Of a DNA stretch of 64,000 nt, positions 19,627-28,712 are shown in pieces. Position numbers and translations under genes: made by a program. The notes below the pieces were generated by a model. The model made no database searches and was not told the origin of the DNA. It saw only the letters and a program-made list of their open reading frames with translations. Origin of the DNA: Deltaproteobacteria bacterium (GTDB taxonomy: Bacteria > Myxococcota_A > Polyangia > Polyangiales > Polyangiaceae); NCBI GenBank assembly GCA_016875405.1, contig VGRJ01000011.1:1-64000 (forward strand), written 5' to 3'. Position 1 is the first letter of the stretch, and every line of letters starts with the position of its first letter.

Positions 19627-20517
19627 GTGAAGGTCGTCGTCCTGGGGGCCAACGGACAGGTCGGGCATGAGCTCGTCGGAGCGCTCGCGCCGTGCGCGGA
19701 GGTCACCGCGCTGGGGCGGCGAGGAGGCGATCTCGCCGATCTCGACGGACTTCGCGAGACGCTGCGTGCGCTCCGCCCCGACGCGGTCGTCAACGCGGCT
19801 TCCTACAACGACGTCGACGCAGCCGAGCGGGAGCCCCACGCGGCGCTGCGCGTGAATCGCGATGCGGTCGAGCTGCTCGGACGCGAGGCACTCCATTTGC
19901 GTTTTGCGCTCGTTCACTACTCGACCGACTTCGTCTTCGACGGTCGCGGCAAGCGACCCTACGTCGAGACCGACGAGCCCTCGCCGCTCGGGGCCTACGG
20001 GCGCTCGAAGCTCGCGGGAGAGCGCGCGCTCGAGGCACTCGGGGCCCCCGCCATCGTGTTCCGCACCGCGTGGGTCTACAGCCTGCGACGCAAGAGCTTC
20101 GTCTCGACGATGTTGAAGCTCGGCCGCAGCCGACCTCACCTCCGCGTCGTCTCCGACCAAGTGGGGTCGCCCACCTTCTGCCGCGACCTCGCCGTCGCGA
20201 CCGCGCTCGTCTTGCATCGGCACCGCGACGGTGCCTTCGAGGCCTTCCTCGAGGCTCGCGGCATTTATCACCTTGCGGGCTCCGGCGCCGTAAGCCGCGC
20301 CGAGCTCGCTCGCGCGACCCTGGCGCTCGCGCGGCATCCCGAGGGGCAGCCCATTGCGGAGGTCGAGGACGTTCCGACGAGCGCATTCCCATTGCCCGCC
20401 GCTCGTCCGGCCTACGCGCCGCTCGATGGCGAGAAGACTCGTACGAGGCTCGGCGTGGCGCTCCCTCCTTGGCGCGAGAGCCTCGCGCGGGCTCTCGCCG
20501 ACGAGGAGCGTCCGTGA
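19627..20517 (+). CDS. rfbD: dTDP-4-dehydrorhamnose reductase
   Basis: VKVVVLGANGQVGHELVGAL…PDAVVNAASYNDVDAAE…YSTDFVFDG; GTG start at 19627. Confidence 0.94.
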   Translation: MKVVVLGANGQVGHELVGALAPCAEVTALGRRGGDLADLDGLRETLRALRPDAVVNAASYNDVDAAEREPHAALRVNRDAVELLGREALHLRFALVHYSTDFVFDGRGKRPYVETDEPSPLGAYGRSKLAGERALEALGAPAIVFRTAWVYSLRRKSFVSTMLKLGRSRPHLRVVSDQVGSPTFCRDLAVATALVLHRHRDGAFEAFLEARGIYHLAGSGAVSRAELARATLALARHPEGQPIAEVEDVPTSAFPLPAARPAYAPLDGEKTRTRLGVALPPWRESLARALADEERP

Positions 20518-20580
20518 AGGGACGAACGCTCTTCGATCCGTGCTAGCAAGGCGCGTCTACCCGGGAGAGCCTTTCACCCC

Positions 20581-21648
20581 ATGAGCGCTCGATTCATCGT
20601 CACCGGCGGCGCCGGCTTCATCGGTGCGAACCTCGTCCACCACCTCCTGCGCGAGCGTGACGACGCGCACGTCGTGGTGCTCGACAAGCTTACCTACGCC
20701 GGAAACCTGGACAATCTGGCGGCGGTCGAGCGGTCACCCCGCTACGAGTTCGTGCGCGGCGACATCTGCGATCGCGAGCTCGTGCGCGGGCTCTTCGCGC
20801 GTGTGCGTCCCACGGTCGTGTACAACCTCGCGGCCGAGTCTCACGTCGATCGCTCGATCGATGGCCCCGGCGATTTCGTGAGGACGAACGTGACCGGCAC
20901 CTTCGAGCTGCTCGACGCGGCGCGCGGTCACTTCGCGACCCTCGCGGGGTCGGAGCGCGACGCCTTTCGGTTCTTGCACGTCTCGACCGACGAGGTGTTC
21001 GGCTCGCTCGGGGCCACTGGTTACTTTACCGAAGAGACTCGCTACGCGCCGAACTCGCCTTACTCGGCCTCGAAGGCCGCCGCCGACCACCTGTCCCGAG
21101 CGTGGTTTCACACCTACGGGCTGCCCGTTCTGACGACGAACTGCTCGAACAACTACGGCCCCTATCAGTTCCCCGAGAAGCTCATCCCGCTCGTGACGCT
21201 GAACGCGCTCGAGGGCAAAGCGCTGCCTGTTTACGGAGACGGTTCCAACGTGCGCGATTGGCTCTTCGTGGGCGACCACTGCGAGGCGCTCGCGGCGGTC
21301 GCGGCGCGCGGCGTGCTCGGCGAGACGTACAATGTCGGAGGGAACAGCGAGCGCACCACCCTCGAGGTCGTTCATGCGATCTGCGACGCGCTCGACGAGT
21401 TCTCCCCACGCGCAGGAGGTAGCTCGTACCGCGAGCAAATTCGCTTCGTGACCGACAGGCCAGGGCATGACAAGCGCTACGCCATCGACGCCTCGAAGCT
21501 CGCGCGTGAGCTCGATTGGCGGCCGAGACACGACTTTGCCGACGGGCTGCGCGGGACCGTTCGTTGGTACCTCGACAACCGCTCCTGGTGCGAGCGGATC
21601 ACGACCGGCACCTACGCTCGCGAGCGACTCGGCCTCCATCAGGGGTAG
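20581..21648 (+). CDS. rfbB: dTDP-glucose 4,6-dehydratase
   Basis: MSARFIVTGGAGFIGANLVHHLL…LAAESHVDRSIDGP…YSASKAAADHL…NCSNNYGPYQFPEKLIPL. Confidence 0.97.
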   Translation: MSARFIVTGGAGFIGANLVHHLLRERDDAHVVVLDKLTYAGNLDNLAAVERSPRYEFVRGDICDRELVRGLFARVRPTVVYNLAAESHVDRSIDGPGDFVRTNVTGTFELLDAARGHFATLAGSERDAFRFLHVSTDEVFGSLGATGYFTEETRYAPNSPYSASKAAADHLSRAWFHTYGLPVLTTNCSNNYGPYQFPEKLIPLVTLNALEGKALPVYGDGSNVRDWLFVGDHCEALAAVAARGVLGETYNVGGNSERTTLEVVHAICDALDEFSPRAGGSSYREQIRFVTDRPGHDKRYAIDASKLARELDWRPRHDFADGLRGTVRWYLDNRSWCERITTGTYARERLGLHQG

Positions 21649-21668
21649 TCAAGCCTCTCCTCCTCGCC

Positions 21669-22598
21669 GTGTTGTTGTCCGTCGTCCTCGTCAACTGGAA
21701 CTCCCGCGATGACCTCGCGGCGTGCCTGGACTCGCTGCGTGCCCAGACCCACCGCGACCTCGAGATCATCCTCGTCGACAACGGCTCGACGGACGGCTCG
21801 GTGGAGCTCGTGCGCGAGCGGTACGCCGAGGTGCTGCTGCTCGCCGAGGTCGACAACCTGGGCTTCGCCGAGGGCTGCAACCGCGGCATCGCGCGCGCGA
21901 CCGGCGAGTGGGTCGCCCTCCTCAACAACGACGCGGTCGCCGACCCGGGTTGGGCCGCTGCGATGGTCGAGGCGGCGCAGACCGCGCCCGCGCGCTGCGG
22001 CATGTTGCAGTCGGTGATGTTCTTTCTCGACCGACCCGACACCATCAACTCCCTCGGCCTCTTCCTGACGCGAACCGGTGGCGCAATCGATCGCTGCGAG
22101 CATGAGGCGAAGCGCGCCGTCGCCGACGAGGAGATCTTCTGTCCGACCGGCGGCGCGGCGGCTTACCGACGGACGATGCTCGACGAGGTCCGCCTCCCCA
22201 CGGGCTGGCTCGACCGCGACTACTTCATGTACTCGGAGGATTTCGATCTCGGCTGGCGCGCGCAGCTCGCAGGCTGGTCGGGGCTCCTCGTCGGCCGCGC
22301 GGTCGTCCACCACAAGTTTCACGGGAGCACCGTCCGGCGGGGCAGACCTTGGTTCGTAGAAATGACGCGCATCAATCGACTTCGGACGCTGCTCAAGAAC
22401 GCCTCACCGCGCTTCCTCGTCGAGACCGCGCCCTGGACGCTCTACGAGCTCGCTGAGCTCGCCTGGGTGTCTGGACCTTCGGCTCTGGCGAAGCTTCCGC
22501 GCGCCGTCGCCGAGAGCCTACGTCAGCGTCGCAACGTCGCGTCGCGCGCGACGGAGGAGCGGCGTACCATCGAGCGCCGCTGGGTCGGCCGTCGCTGA
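21669..22598 (+). CDS. Glycosyltransferase family 2
   Basis: LSVVLVNWNSRDDLAACLDSL…LVDNGSTDGS…LGFAEGCNRGI…LNNDAVADPGW; likely GTG start at 21669. Confidence 0.9.
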   Translation: MLLSVVLVNWNSRDDLAACLDSLRAQTHRDLEIILVDNGSTDGSVELVRERYAEVLLLAEVDNLGFAEGCNRGIARATGEWVALLNNDAVADPGWAAAMVEAAQTAPARCGMLQSVMFFLDRPDTINSLGLFLTRTGGAIDRCEHEAKRAVADEEIFCPTGGAAAYRRTMLDEVRLPTGWLDRDYFMYSEDFDLGWRAQLAGWSGLLVGRAVVHHKFHGSTVRRGRPWFVEMTRINRLRTLLKNASPRFLVETAPWTLYELAELAWVSGPSALAKLPRAVAESLRQRRNVASRATEERRTIERRWVGRR

Positions 22599-22608
22599 TC
22601 GAGGAGCG

Positions 22609-23619
22609 TCAGCGCGCGTCGAAGAGCTTGCGGAGCTGCGCGGCGATCTCGCGTCCCAGTGGCTCGGGGGAGGGGACGGTCCAGCGGCGCTCCGTCTCGC
22701 GGCGTCCAACCCGGCCCGACTCGGCGAGGTGCGCGACGTGCCGCCGCTGCGTGAGTCCGTCGCGAGCCGCGGCGCCGAGGTCGCGTAGCGCCGAGGGACC
22801 GTGCCACACGACGAGCTCGCAGGCCTCGTAGAGGCTGCGCGGGAGGCTCGCCCCGACGAAGCCGAGCGAGCCGTTCTTCAACAGCATGCGGATGCGATTG
22901 CGACGCAGGTGTGACCCCACGAACCGCCCGGGCTGACGCTTCGAGCTCGCTTGAAAGGCGTGTCGGACACGCGCCGTCGGGACGTAGCGCGCTTCCCAGC
23001 CGGCGAGCCGACAGCGCCAGCCGAGGTCGACGTCCTCGAAGTACATGAAGAACGTGCGGTCGAAGTAACCCGTCGGGAGGCGCACCTCGTCGAGCATCGC
23101 GCGGCGATAGAGGGCCGCGCCCGCCGTCGGGCAGAAGACTTCCTCCTCGTGGTCGTCCGGGCGTCGAGGCGCGTAGGCGTCGCGATCGGAGGCGTGCCCA
23201 TCGCGATACAGGAGGACGCCCGTCGAGTTGAGGAGCTGCGACTCGCCTAGGAACGTAAGCTCCGACTGAAGCATCCCGAGGCGCGGACCACCCGCTTCGG
23301 CCGCGCGTCGCAGCTCTTCGAGCCACCGCGGGTCGACCACCGTGTCGTTGTTGAGAGTCGCGACCCACGGGCTCGAGGTGGCCTCGATGCCGCGGTTCGA
23401 TCCCTCGGCGAAGCCGAGGTTCTCGCCGGTCTCGAGGACGCGTACCTCGGGGAACGCGCGGCGCACCGCGTCGACCGAGCCATCGCTCGAGCCGTTGTCG
23501 ACGACCACCGTCTCGAAGTCACGGTCGGTCTGGCGGGCGAGCGATTCGAGGCAGCGGAGCGTGTCCTCCCGGCCGTTCCAGTTGACCATTACGACGGAGA
23601 TCGAGCGTGTTCCGGCCAT
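22609..23619 (-). CDS. Glycosyltransferase family 2, paralogue of the 21669-22598 gene
   Basis: ISVVMVNWNGREDTLRCLESL…VDNGSSDGS…LGFAEGSNRGIEAT…LNNDTVVDPRW; shared residues to the C-terminus (RRxVA…ERRW). Confidence 0.9.
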   Translation of the reverse strand: MAGTRSISVVMVNWNGREDTLRCLESLARQTDRDFETVVVDNGSSDGSVDAVRRAFPEVRVLETGENLGFAEGSNRGIEATSSPWVATLNNDTVVDPRWLEELRRAAEAGGPRLGMLQSELTFLGESQLLNSTGVLLYRDGHASDRDAYAPRRPDDHEEEVFCPTAGAALYRRAMLDEVRLPTGYFDRTFFMYFEDVDLGWRCRLAGWEARYVPTARVRHAFQASSKRQPGRFVGSHLRRNRIRMLLKNGSLGFVGASLPRSLYEACELVVWHGPSALRDLGAAARDGLTQRRHVAHLAESGRVGRRETERRWTVPSPEPLGREIAAQLRKLFDAR

Positions 23620-23706
23620 CGCGGTGTCTTGATGTGCGCGAGCACGGCCTAGGATGCAACTACACGCCTCGCGGCATCGCGTCGCGGGACGTGGTACCCC
23701 TCGCTC

Positions 23707-24834
23707 ATGCGCGTCGCGCTCCTCACGAGCTACCGGCAGCAGTGCGGGGTCGCAACGTACGCCGAGAACCTCGTCGAGGCATTTGCCGGAACGAGCATCG
23801 AGCCCGTCGTGTTTGCGCCTCGACTTACGCGAGGGGAGCGCGCGGAGGATGGTCCCGCGCCTGCGCGACTCTGGGGAGCGAACCGAGCGTTTGGTGTGGA
23901 GGCGTTCCCCGTGATGCGGGCGATTCGCGCCGCAGGCTGCGATCTCGTCCATCTCAATGTGAACCTCTCGCTGTTCTCGTCGCGCATCGTCTTCGCGCTC
24001 GTCACGCTGGCGCGGCGCGCGGGCATGCCCGTGGTCGCGACGCTGCATGGTCGCGACGGCGGAGGTCTCGGGCGACGCTTCAAGGTGTGGCGCCTCTACC
24101 GCGCGCTCCGAGGCGCGCACCTCGTCGTACACAACGACGCGCACGCGAGCGAGGCTCGCGCCTTCGGCCACGCGAAAGAGGCGGTCTCGGTGGTCCCACA
24201 TGGGATGCCTCCCGTCGCGCCTCCCCGTCCTCTCGCCGAGGCGCGCCGAGCCCTGGGGCTCGCGCCCGAGCGGCCCGTCCTCGCGCACTTTGGGTTCCTC
24301 GTGCCAGACAAGGGCGTGCTCGAGATGGTGCGTGCGGTGGCGAGCCTGCGCGAGCGGCGAGCGCCCGAGCTCTTCTACTGGGTGAGCGGGGCGGTAAACC
24401 CGCGGGATCCCTCCTCGCTCGCGTACCTCGAGGCGGTCCGCGCGGAGGTGCGACGCCTCGGGCTCGAGGCGCACGTGCATCTAAACGCTGCGTTTGTCTC
24501 GCATGACGAGGCGATCGCGGCGATGCAGGCGGCCGATTGGATCGTGCTGAATTACCAGACGGGCTCGGCGCAGGCGAGCTCTGGCGCCGTGAGTCGGGCG
24601 CTCGCGAGCGGGCGACCGGTCGCCGTCAGCGAGGCGGCGGTCTTCGACGACGTGCGAAGCGCGGTTCATACCCTGCGCGGGCCGCTCGAGCCGGCTCTCG
24701 GCGCGCTGCTCGAGGGGACCGCGCTCGCGGCGGACGTCGCGGAGCGATCAAGGCGGCACATGCAGGAGGCCTCGTGGCCTAGCGTCGCCGAGCTCCATGC
24801 CGCGCTCTACCGCAGGCTCACCCGCGAACCGTGA
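23707..24834 (+). CDS. Glycosyltransferase family 4 (GT-B)
   Basis: MRVALLTSYRQQCGVATYAENL…VVPHGMPP…LAHFGFLVPDKGVLEMVRAV. Confidence 0.87.
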   Translation: MRVALLTSYRQQCGVATYAENLVEAFAGTSIEPVVFAPRLTRGERAEDGPAPARLWGANRAFGVEAFPVMRAIRAAGCDLVHLNVNLSLFSSRIVFALVTLARRAGMPVVATLHGRDGGGLGRRFKVWRLYRALRGAHLVVHNDAHASEARAFGHAKEAVSVVPHGMPPVAPPRPLAEARRALGLAPERPVLAHFGFLVPDKGVLEMVRAVASLRERRAPELFYWVSGAVNPRDPSSLAYLEAVRAEVRRLGLEAHVHLNAAFVSHDEAIAAMQAADWIVLNYQTGSAQASSGAVSRALASGRPVAVSEAAVFDDVRSAVHTLRGPLEPALGALLEGTALAADVAERSRRHMQEASWPSVAELHAALYRRLTREP

Positions 24835-24877
24835 GGACGCGTGCGCTGAGCGACGTCGCCCGGTGCGAGCGCGCCGC

Positions 24878-26971
24878 TCAGTTGATGGTCACGCTGATGC
24901 GCGCCGTCTCGCCGGCCTTGACCATGCCGCCGCCCATTACCGTCTTGCCCTCGCCCGTCTTGCACACGACGGACACGGGGCCGGCGTTGACGCTGATCCC
25001 GGCGACCGGGGTCGGACCGACGTTCTTTCCGTTGACGAGCGTGCTCGCGCAGTAGCCGCCCTTCGAGTTCACGTTGACGGTGCCGGTGCCGCCGCCCGTC
25101 GGAGGAGACGACGCCGCGGTCGCGCTCTCGGCGGCCTTCGCGTTCGGATCCCCCTTCTTCAGCTGGACCTTCACGGTCTTCGTCTCCCCCTTCGCCGCGG
25201 TCCACTTCTCGACGTGCGAGAGGTGGCCCGGCGCCGAGAACACGGCGATGTGCTCGCTTGCGGTCAGGTCGCCGAGCTTCGAGCCCTTCGGCCATCCGCC
25301 GGGCGGCATCGCGACCGCCTTCTTGTCGAGCACGACGCTCGCGGTCTTCGGCTCGACGTCGAAGACGAGCGCCGCCGTGCCGCGCGAGAGCTTGACCGTG
25401 ATCTCGCGCTCGAGCTCGGTCTCCGAGAACGTCACGGTCTGGACGACATCCTCGAAGCCGTCCTTCCAGACCTTCACCTCGAGGGGCGCGTCGGTCGGGA
25501 GCTTCTCCACGACGAGCGGCGTGCGCGTGCCCTGCAGCTCGCCCTGGACCTTGACGTTGGCGTCGTCTGGGTCGCTTCTGACGCTGAGCTTGCCGCGCTT
25601 CGGCTCGGGCTCGGCGGTCACGGCCGGCGGAGGAGCCTGGACGTTGGCCGCGGCGTCCTTCTTCGCCTTCCACGCGAACCAGCCGCCGCCGCCTGCGAGC
25701 ACGAGCACGAGGGCGCCGAGCCCCAAGAAGAGCCGCGTCTGCCGGCGCTTCAGCTCGTGCAGCCCGGTAACGTCGGTGCCGCTCATCGTCACCGCGTTGA
25801 GCCCGATGTTGGTCTCCTTCATCCAGTCGGCGCCGGTGTCGGCTTGCTGCGTCGCGATGACGTCGGCGAGCTGCTTCGCGTCCTGAAGCACCGTCTTTTG
25901 CTGGGCGATCTTCTCCTCGAAGAGGAAGTTCATCCACGTCGAGAGGCTCACCGTCGACGCCGCGATGCGCTCCTCGCGGATGAACGCCTCGAGGTCGGCT
26001 TGCATGTCGCGCGCGCTCTGGTATCGGGTCTTTCGGTCTTTCTCGAGGGCGCGCATCACGATCGCCTCGAGCGCGGCCGGGTAGTCCGGGCGCACCTGAG
26101 ACGGGCGCGGATACTCACGGTCGCAGATGAGCCGGAGCGTGTCGTAGTCGCTCTTCGCCTTGAAGAGTCGGCGCCCCGTCGTCAGCTCGAAGAGCATGAT
26201 GCCGAGCGCGAAGACGTCGCTGCGGTGATCGATGTCTTCACCGCGCGCCTGCTCGGGCGACATGTACGGGACCTTGCCCTTCAGCTGTCCCGAGCTCGTC
26301 TTCTCACCGACCGCCGCCTGCGAGCTCTTCGCGATGCCGAAGTCGACGATCTTCACGTCACCGGTGAAGGTGATGAGGACGTTCTGAGGCGAGATGTCGC
26401 GGTGGACGATGTTGAGCGGCTCGCCGTCAAGCCCGCGCTTCTCATGGGCGTAGGCGAGGCCGGCGCACATGCCGTTGATGATCGTGAGGGTGTGCTCGAG
26501 CGGGATGTCCGTGACGTTCTTGTTCTTCATCCCGCGGACGATCGAGCGGACGTCCTCGCCATTGATGTACTCCATCGCGATGAAGTACGTGCCCTCGTGC
26601 TCCCCGACGTCGAAGGTCTGGACGACGTTCGGGTGATTCAAGGTCGCGGCGGTGCGCGCCTCGGCGAGGAGCATCTCGACGAAATTCGGGTCTCGCGCGA
26701 GCTCAGGCAGGATGCGCTTGACCACGACGAGCTTCTCAAACCCCGCGACGGCGCGCTGGATCGCGAGGTAGACCTTCGCCATGCCTCCCGAGGCAAGCTC
26801 ACGGAGCAGGGTGTACTTGCCGAAGGCGCGCGGGAGCACCTCGGCCCCTGACGGGGCGTTCATCAACGTCGGTCCGTCGCCTGCCCGCGCGACGGGCGTG
26901 GTGGCTGCACCCGGGGCGGAGCCGCGCCTCGAGGGCGGCGTGCCAGAGTTCGTGTTGCCCGGGATCGACAT
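24878..26971 (-). CDS. Ser/Thr protein kinase with C-terminal TM and PEGA-type repeats
   Basis: KYTLLRELASGGMAKVYLA, VVKRILPELA, IVHRDISPQNVLITFTGDVKIVDFGIAKS; TM LGALVLVLAGGGGWFAW; PEGA-like DANVKVQGELQGTRTPLVVEKLP. Confidence 0.93.
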   Translation of the reverse strand: MSIPGNTNSGTPPSRRGSAPGAATTPVARAGDGPTLMNAPSGAEVLPRAFGKYTLLRELASGGMAKVYLAIQRAVAGFEKLVVVKRILPELARDPNFVEMLLAEARTAATLNHPNVVQTFDVGEHEGTYFIAMEYINGEDVRSIVRGMKNKNVTDIPLEHTLTIINGMCAGLAYAHEKRGLDGEPLNIVHRDISPQNVLITFTGDVKIVDFGIAKSSQAAVGEKTSSGQLKGKVPYMSPEQARGEDIDHRSDVFALGIMLFELTTGRRLFKAKSDYDTLRLICDREYPRPSQVRPDYPAALEAIVMRALEKDRKTRYQSARDMQADLEAFIREERIAASTVSLSTWMNFLFEEKIAQQKTVLQDAKQLADVIATQQADTGADWMKETNIGLNAVTMSGTDVTGLHELKRRQTRLFLGLGALVLVLAGGGGWFAWKAKKDAAANVQAPPPAVTAEPEPKRGKLSVRSDPDDANVKVQGELQGTRTPLVVEKLPTDAPLEVKVWKDGFEDVVQTVTFSETELEREITVKLSRGTAALVFDVEPKTASVVLDKKAVAMPPGGWPKGSKLGDLTASEHIAVFSAPGHLSHVEKWTAAKGETKTVKVQLKKGDPNAKAAESATAASSPPTGGGTGTVNVNSKGGYCASTLVNGKNVGPTPVAGISVNAGPVSVVCKTGEGKTVMGGGMVKAGETARISVTIN

Positions 26972-27120
26972 CCGTAAGTCGCCGGAGGATAGTCGGACCC
27001 GGCCCCTCGAAGCAACCAACGGCGTCCGCCTGCGTCACGCTTGATCCGGCTCCCGAGAACGTGACGTCGCGAGCGTTTCAAACCCCGGTGAGCGTGCGTT
27101 TCGGTGTATCCTTTGCTCCG

Positions 27121-27591
27121 ATGAGCCGTTTGCTCCTCCTTGGGACCGCGATGCTCGCGCTCGCCGGCTGCGCGACCTACACGAGTGACTTCGACCGCGC
27201 TCGCGCGCACTACGAGGCGAACGAGTACGACAAGGCCTTGGTGCTGCTCGAGGTCCTCGAGCACGACATCGACTCGCTCTCCGAGCAGGAGCGCGCGCAG
27301 TATGCGTACTACCGCGGCATGAGCCACCTCAGGCTGCAGCAGCCCAAGGACGCGCGGCACTGGCTCGCGAACGCGGCCGCTCGTGAGACGGCAAACCAGG
27401 GGTCGCTCCTCGGGGACTCGAAGTCGCGCATCGCGACCGAGCTGCGCCCCTTGAACGCTCCGTACTACGGCGAGTCGGCGGCGGAAGAGGATGCCAAGTC
27501 GACGTCGTGCAAGACCGACCTCGACTGCGGGGACGGCAGCTTCTGCGACGCCGGGCGCTGCGCGAGTGGCAAGAGCACGTCGGTGAAGTAG
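27121..27591 (+). CDS. TPR-like lipoprotein with C-terminal Cys motif
   Basis: Lipobox LALAGCATY; helical ARAHYEANEYDKALVLLEVLE; CKTDLDCGDGSFCDAGRC. Confidence 0.78.
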   Translation: MSRLLLLGTAMLALAGCATYTSDFDRARAHYEANEYDKALVLLEVLEHDIDSLSEQERAQYAYYRGMSHLRLQQPKDARHWLANAAARETANQGSLLGDSKSRIATELRPLNAPYYGESAAEEDAKSTSCKTDLDCGDGSFCDAGRCASGKSTSVK

Positions 27592-27717
27592 CGGTCCGAG
27601 GTACGCGAGGCTCCGCGGCGCCCCGCCGAACCGTAAGACTTGGGAGAGCGGTCGCCCTCGTTGGGCGATGAGCGGTCGCCTCTTGCGAGCAGCCGGCAGT
27701 CGCGATAGCGCCGATCC

Positions 27718-28653
27718 ATGCGCCATACACAGCGTTGGTTGGTCGCGTCCGCGCTGCTCGTCGGAGCGGGCTGCAAGGGTAAGGATTCGGCGGAGCAGAT
27801 GGCTGCCACTTCGGCGAGCCCGACAAGTGGAGCTGCGTCGATGGCAAGCCCGTCGGGCAGCGGGGCACCAGCGGCGGTGACGGCCAAGGCGAGCGCGTCT
27901 GCGAGCGCTTCAGTCGTCGCCTCGTCCGGCGCCGCGCCTTCGGCTCCGAGCGCTGCCCCCGAGGGCATGATTCGCATCAAGGGAGGCGAGTTCAAGATGG
28001 GCTCCGACGACGGGGAGGCCGATGAGAAGCCGGTGCACACGGTCACCGTGGCGACCTTTGACCTCGACGCCACTGAGGTTACGGTGGCCGCCTACACGGC
28101 CTGCGTGAAAAGTAAGGATTGTACGGATCCGAATCCGGGCGACTGGTCGACCTACTACGAAGCGGACCCCTCGCGCCCGGTCAATTACGTCGATCTCAAG
28201 CAGGCTCAGACCTTCTGCGCGAAGCAGGCCAAGCGCTTGCCGACCGAAGAAGAATGGGAGTTTGCTGCGCGGGGGCCGGAGGGACGCATGTGGGCCTGGG
28301 GCGACACGCCACCCGTCATGGGCGACGGGTGTTGGGGACGCCTCGCGTGGTTGAAGAAGGAGGGGCCGTGTCCGGTCGGCGCCTTCCCGAAGTCTGATAC
28401 GCCCGACGGCGTTCATGACATGTCGGGGAACCTCTGGGAGTGGACGTCGAGCGGTTATTCGTTCGTTTACGAGAAGCCGCGTGACGCTTCGCGTGGTCTT
28501 TATCGCGGCGGCTCCTGGAAGGACCTCGACGCGAAGGGACCGAAGAAGGCCTCGGTGCTCGTCGAGCGGGCGGCGAGGCGTTGGCGCAACATGCCCACGG
28601 TCAAGGGGCCGATGGTCGGCTTCCGCTGCGCGAAAGACGCGACGGGCGGATGA
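27718..28653 (+). CDS. SUMF1/formylglycine-generating-enzyme-domain lipoprotein
   Basis: MIRIKGGEFKMGSDDGEADEKPVHTVTVATFDLDATEVTVAAYTACV…RLPTEEEWEFAARG…GVHDMSGNLWEWTSSG…GFRCAKD. Confidence 0.92.
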   Translation: MRHTQRWLVASALLVGAGCKGKDSAEQMAATSASPTSGAASMASPSGSGAPAAVTAKASASASASVVASSGAAPSAPSAAPEGMIRIKGGEFKMGSDDGEADEKPVHTVTVATFDLDATEVTVAAYTACVKSKDCTDPNPGDWSTYYEADPSRPVNYVDLKQAQTFCAKQAKRLPTEEEWEFAARGPEGRMWAWGDTPPVMGDGCWGRLAWLKKEGPCPVGAFPKSDTPDGVHDMSGNLWEWTSSGYSFVYEKPRDASRGLYRGGSWKDLDAKGPKKASVLVERAARRWRNMPTVKGPMVGFRCAKDATGG

Positions 28654-28712
28654 GCGCCGCGCGAGCGGGGTGCCTCACGGTGCGGCGCGACGCCTCGTGA
28701 CGTGAGCCTCCG

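Noticed and set aside
28654-28712. Hairpin gcgccgc…gcggcgc between convergent genes as a bidirectional terminator
   Set aside because: No T-tract on either strand and a long loop.
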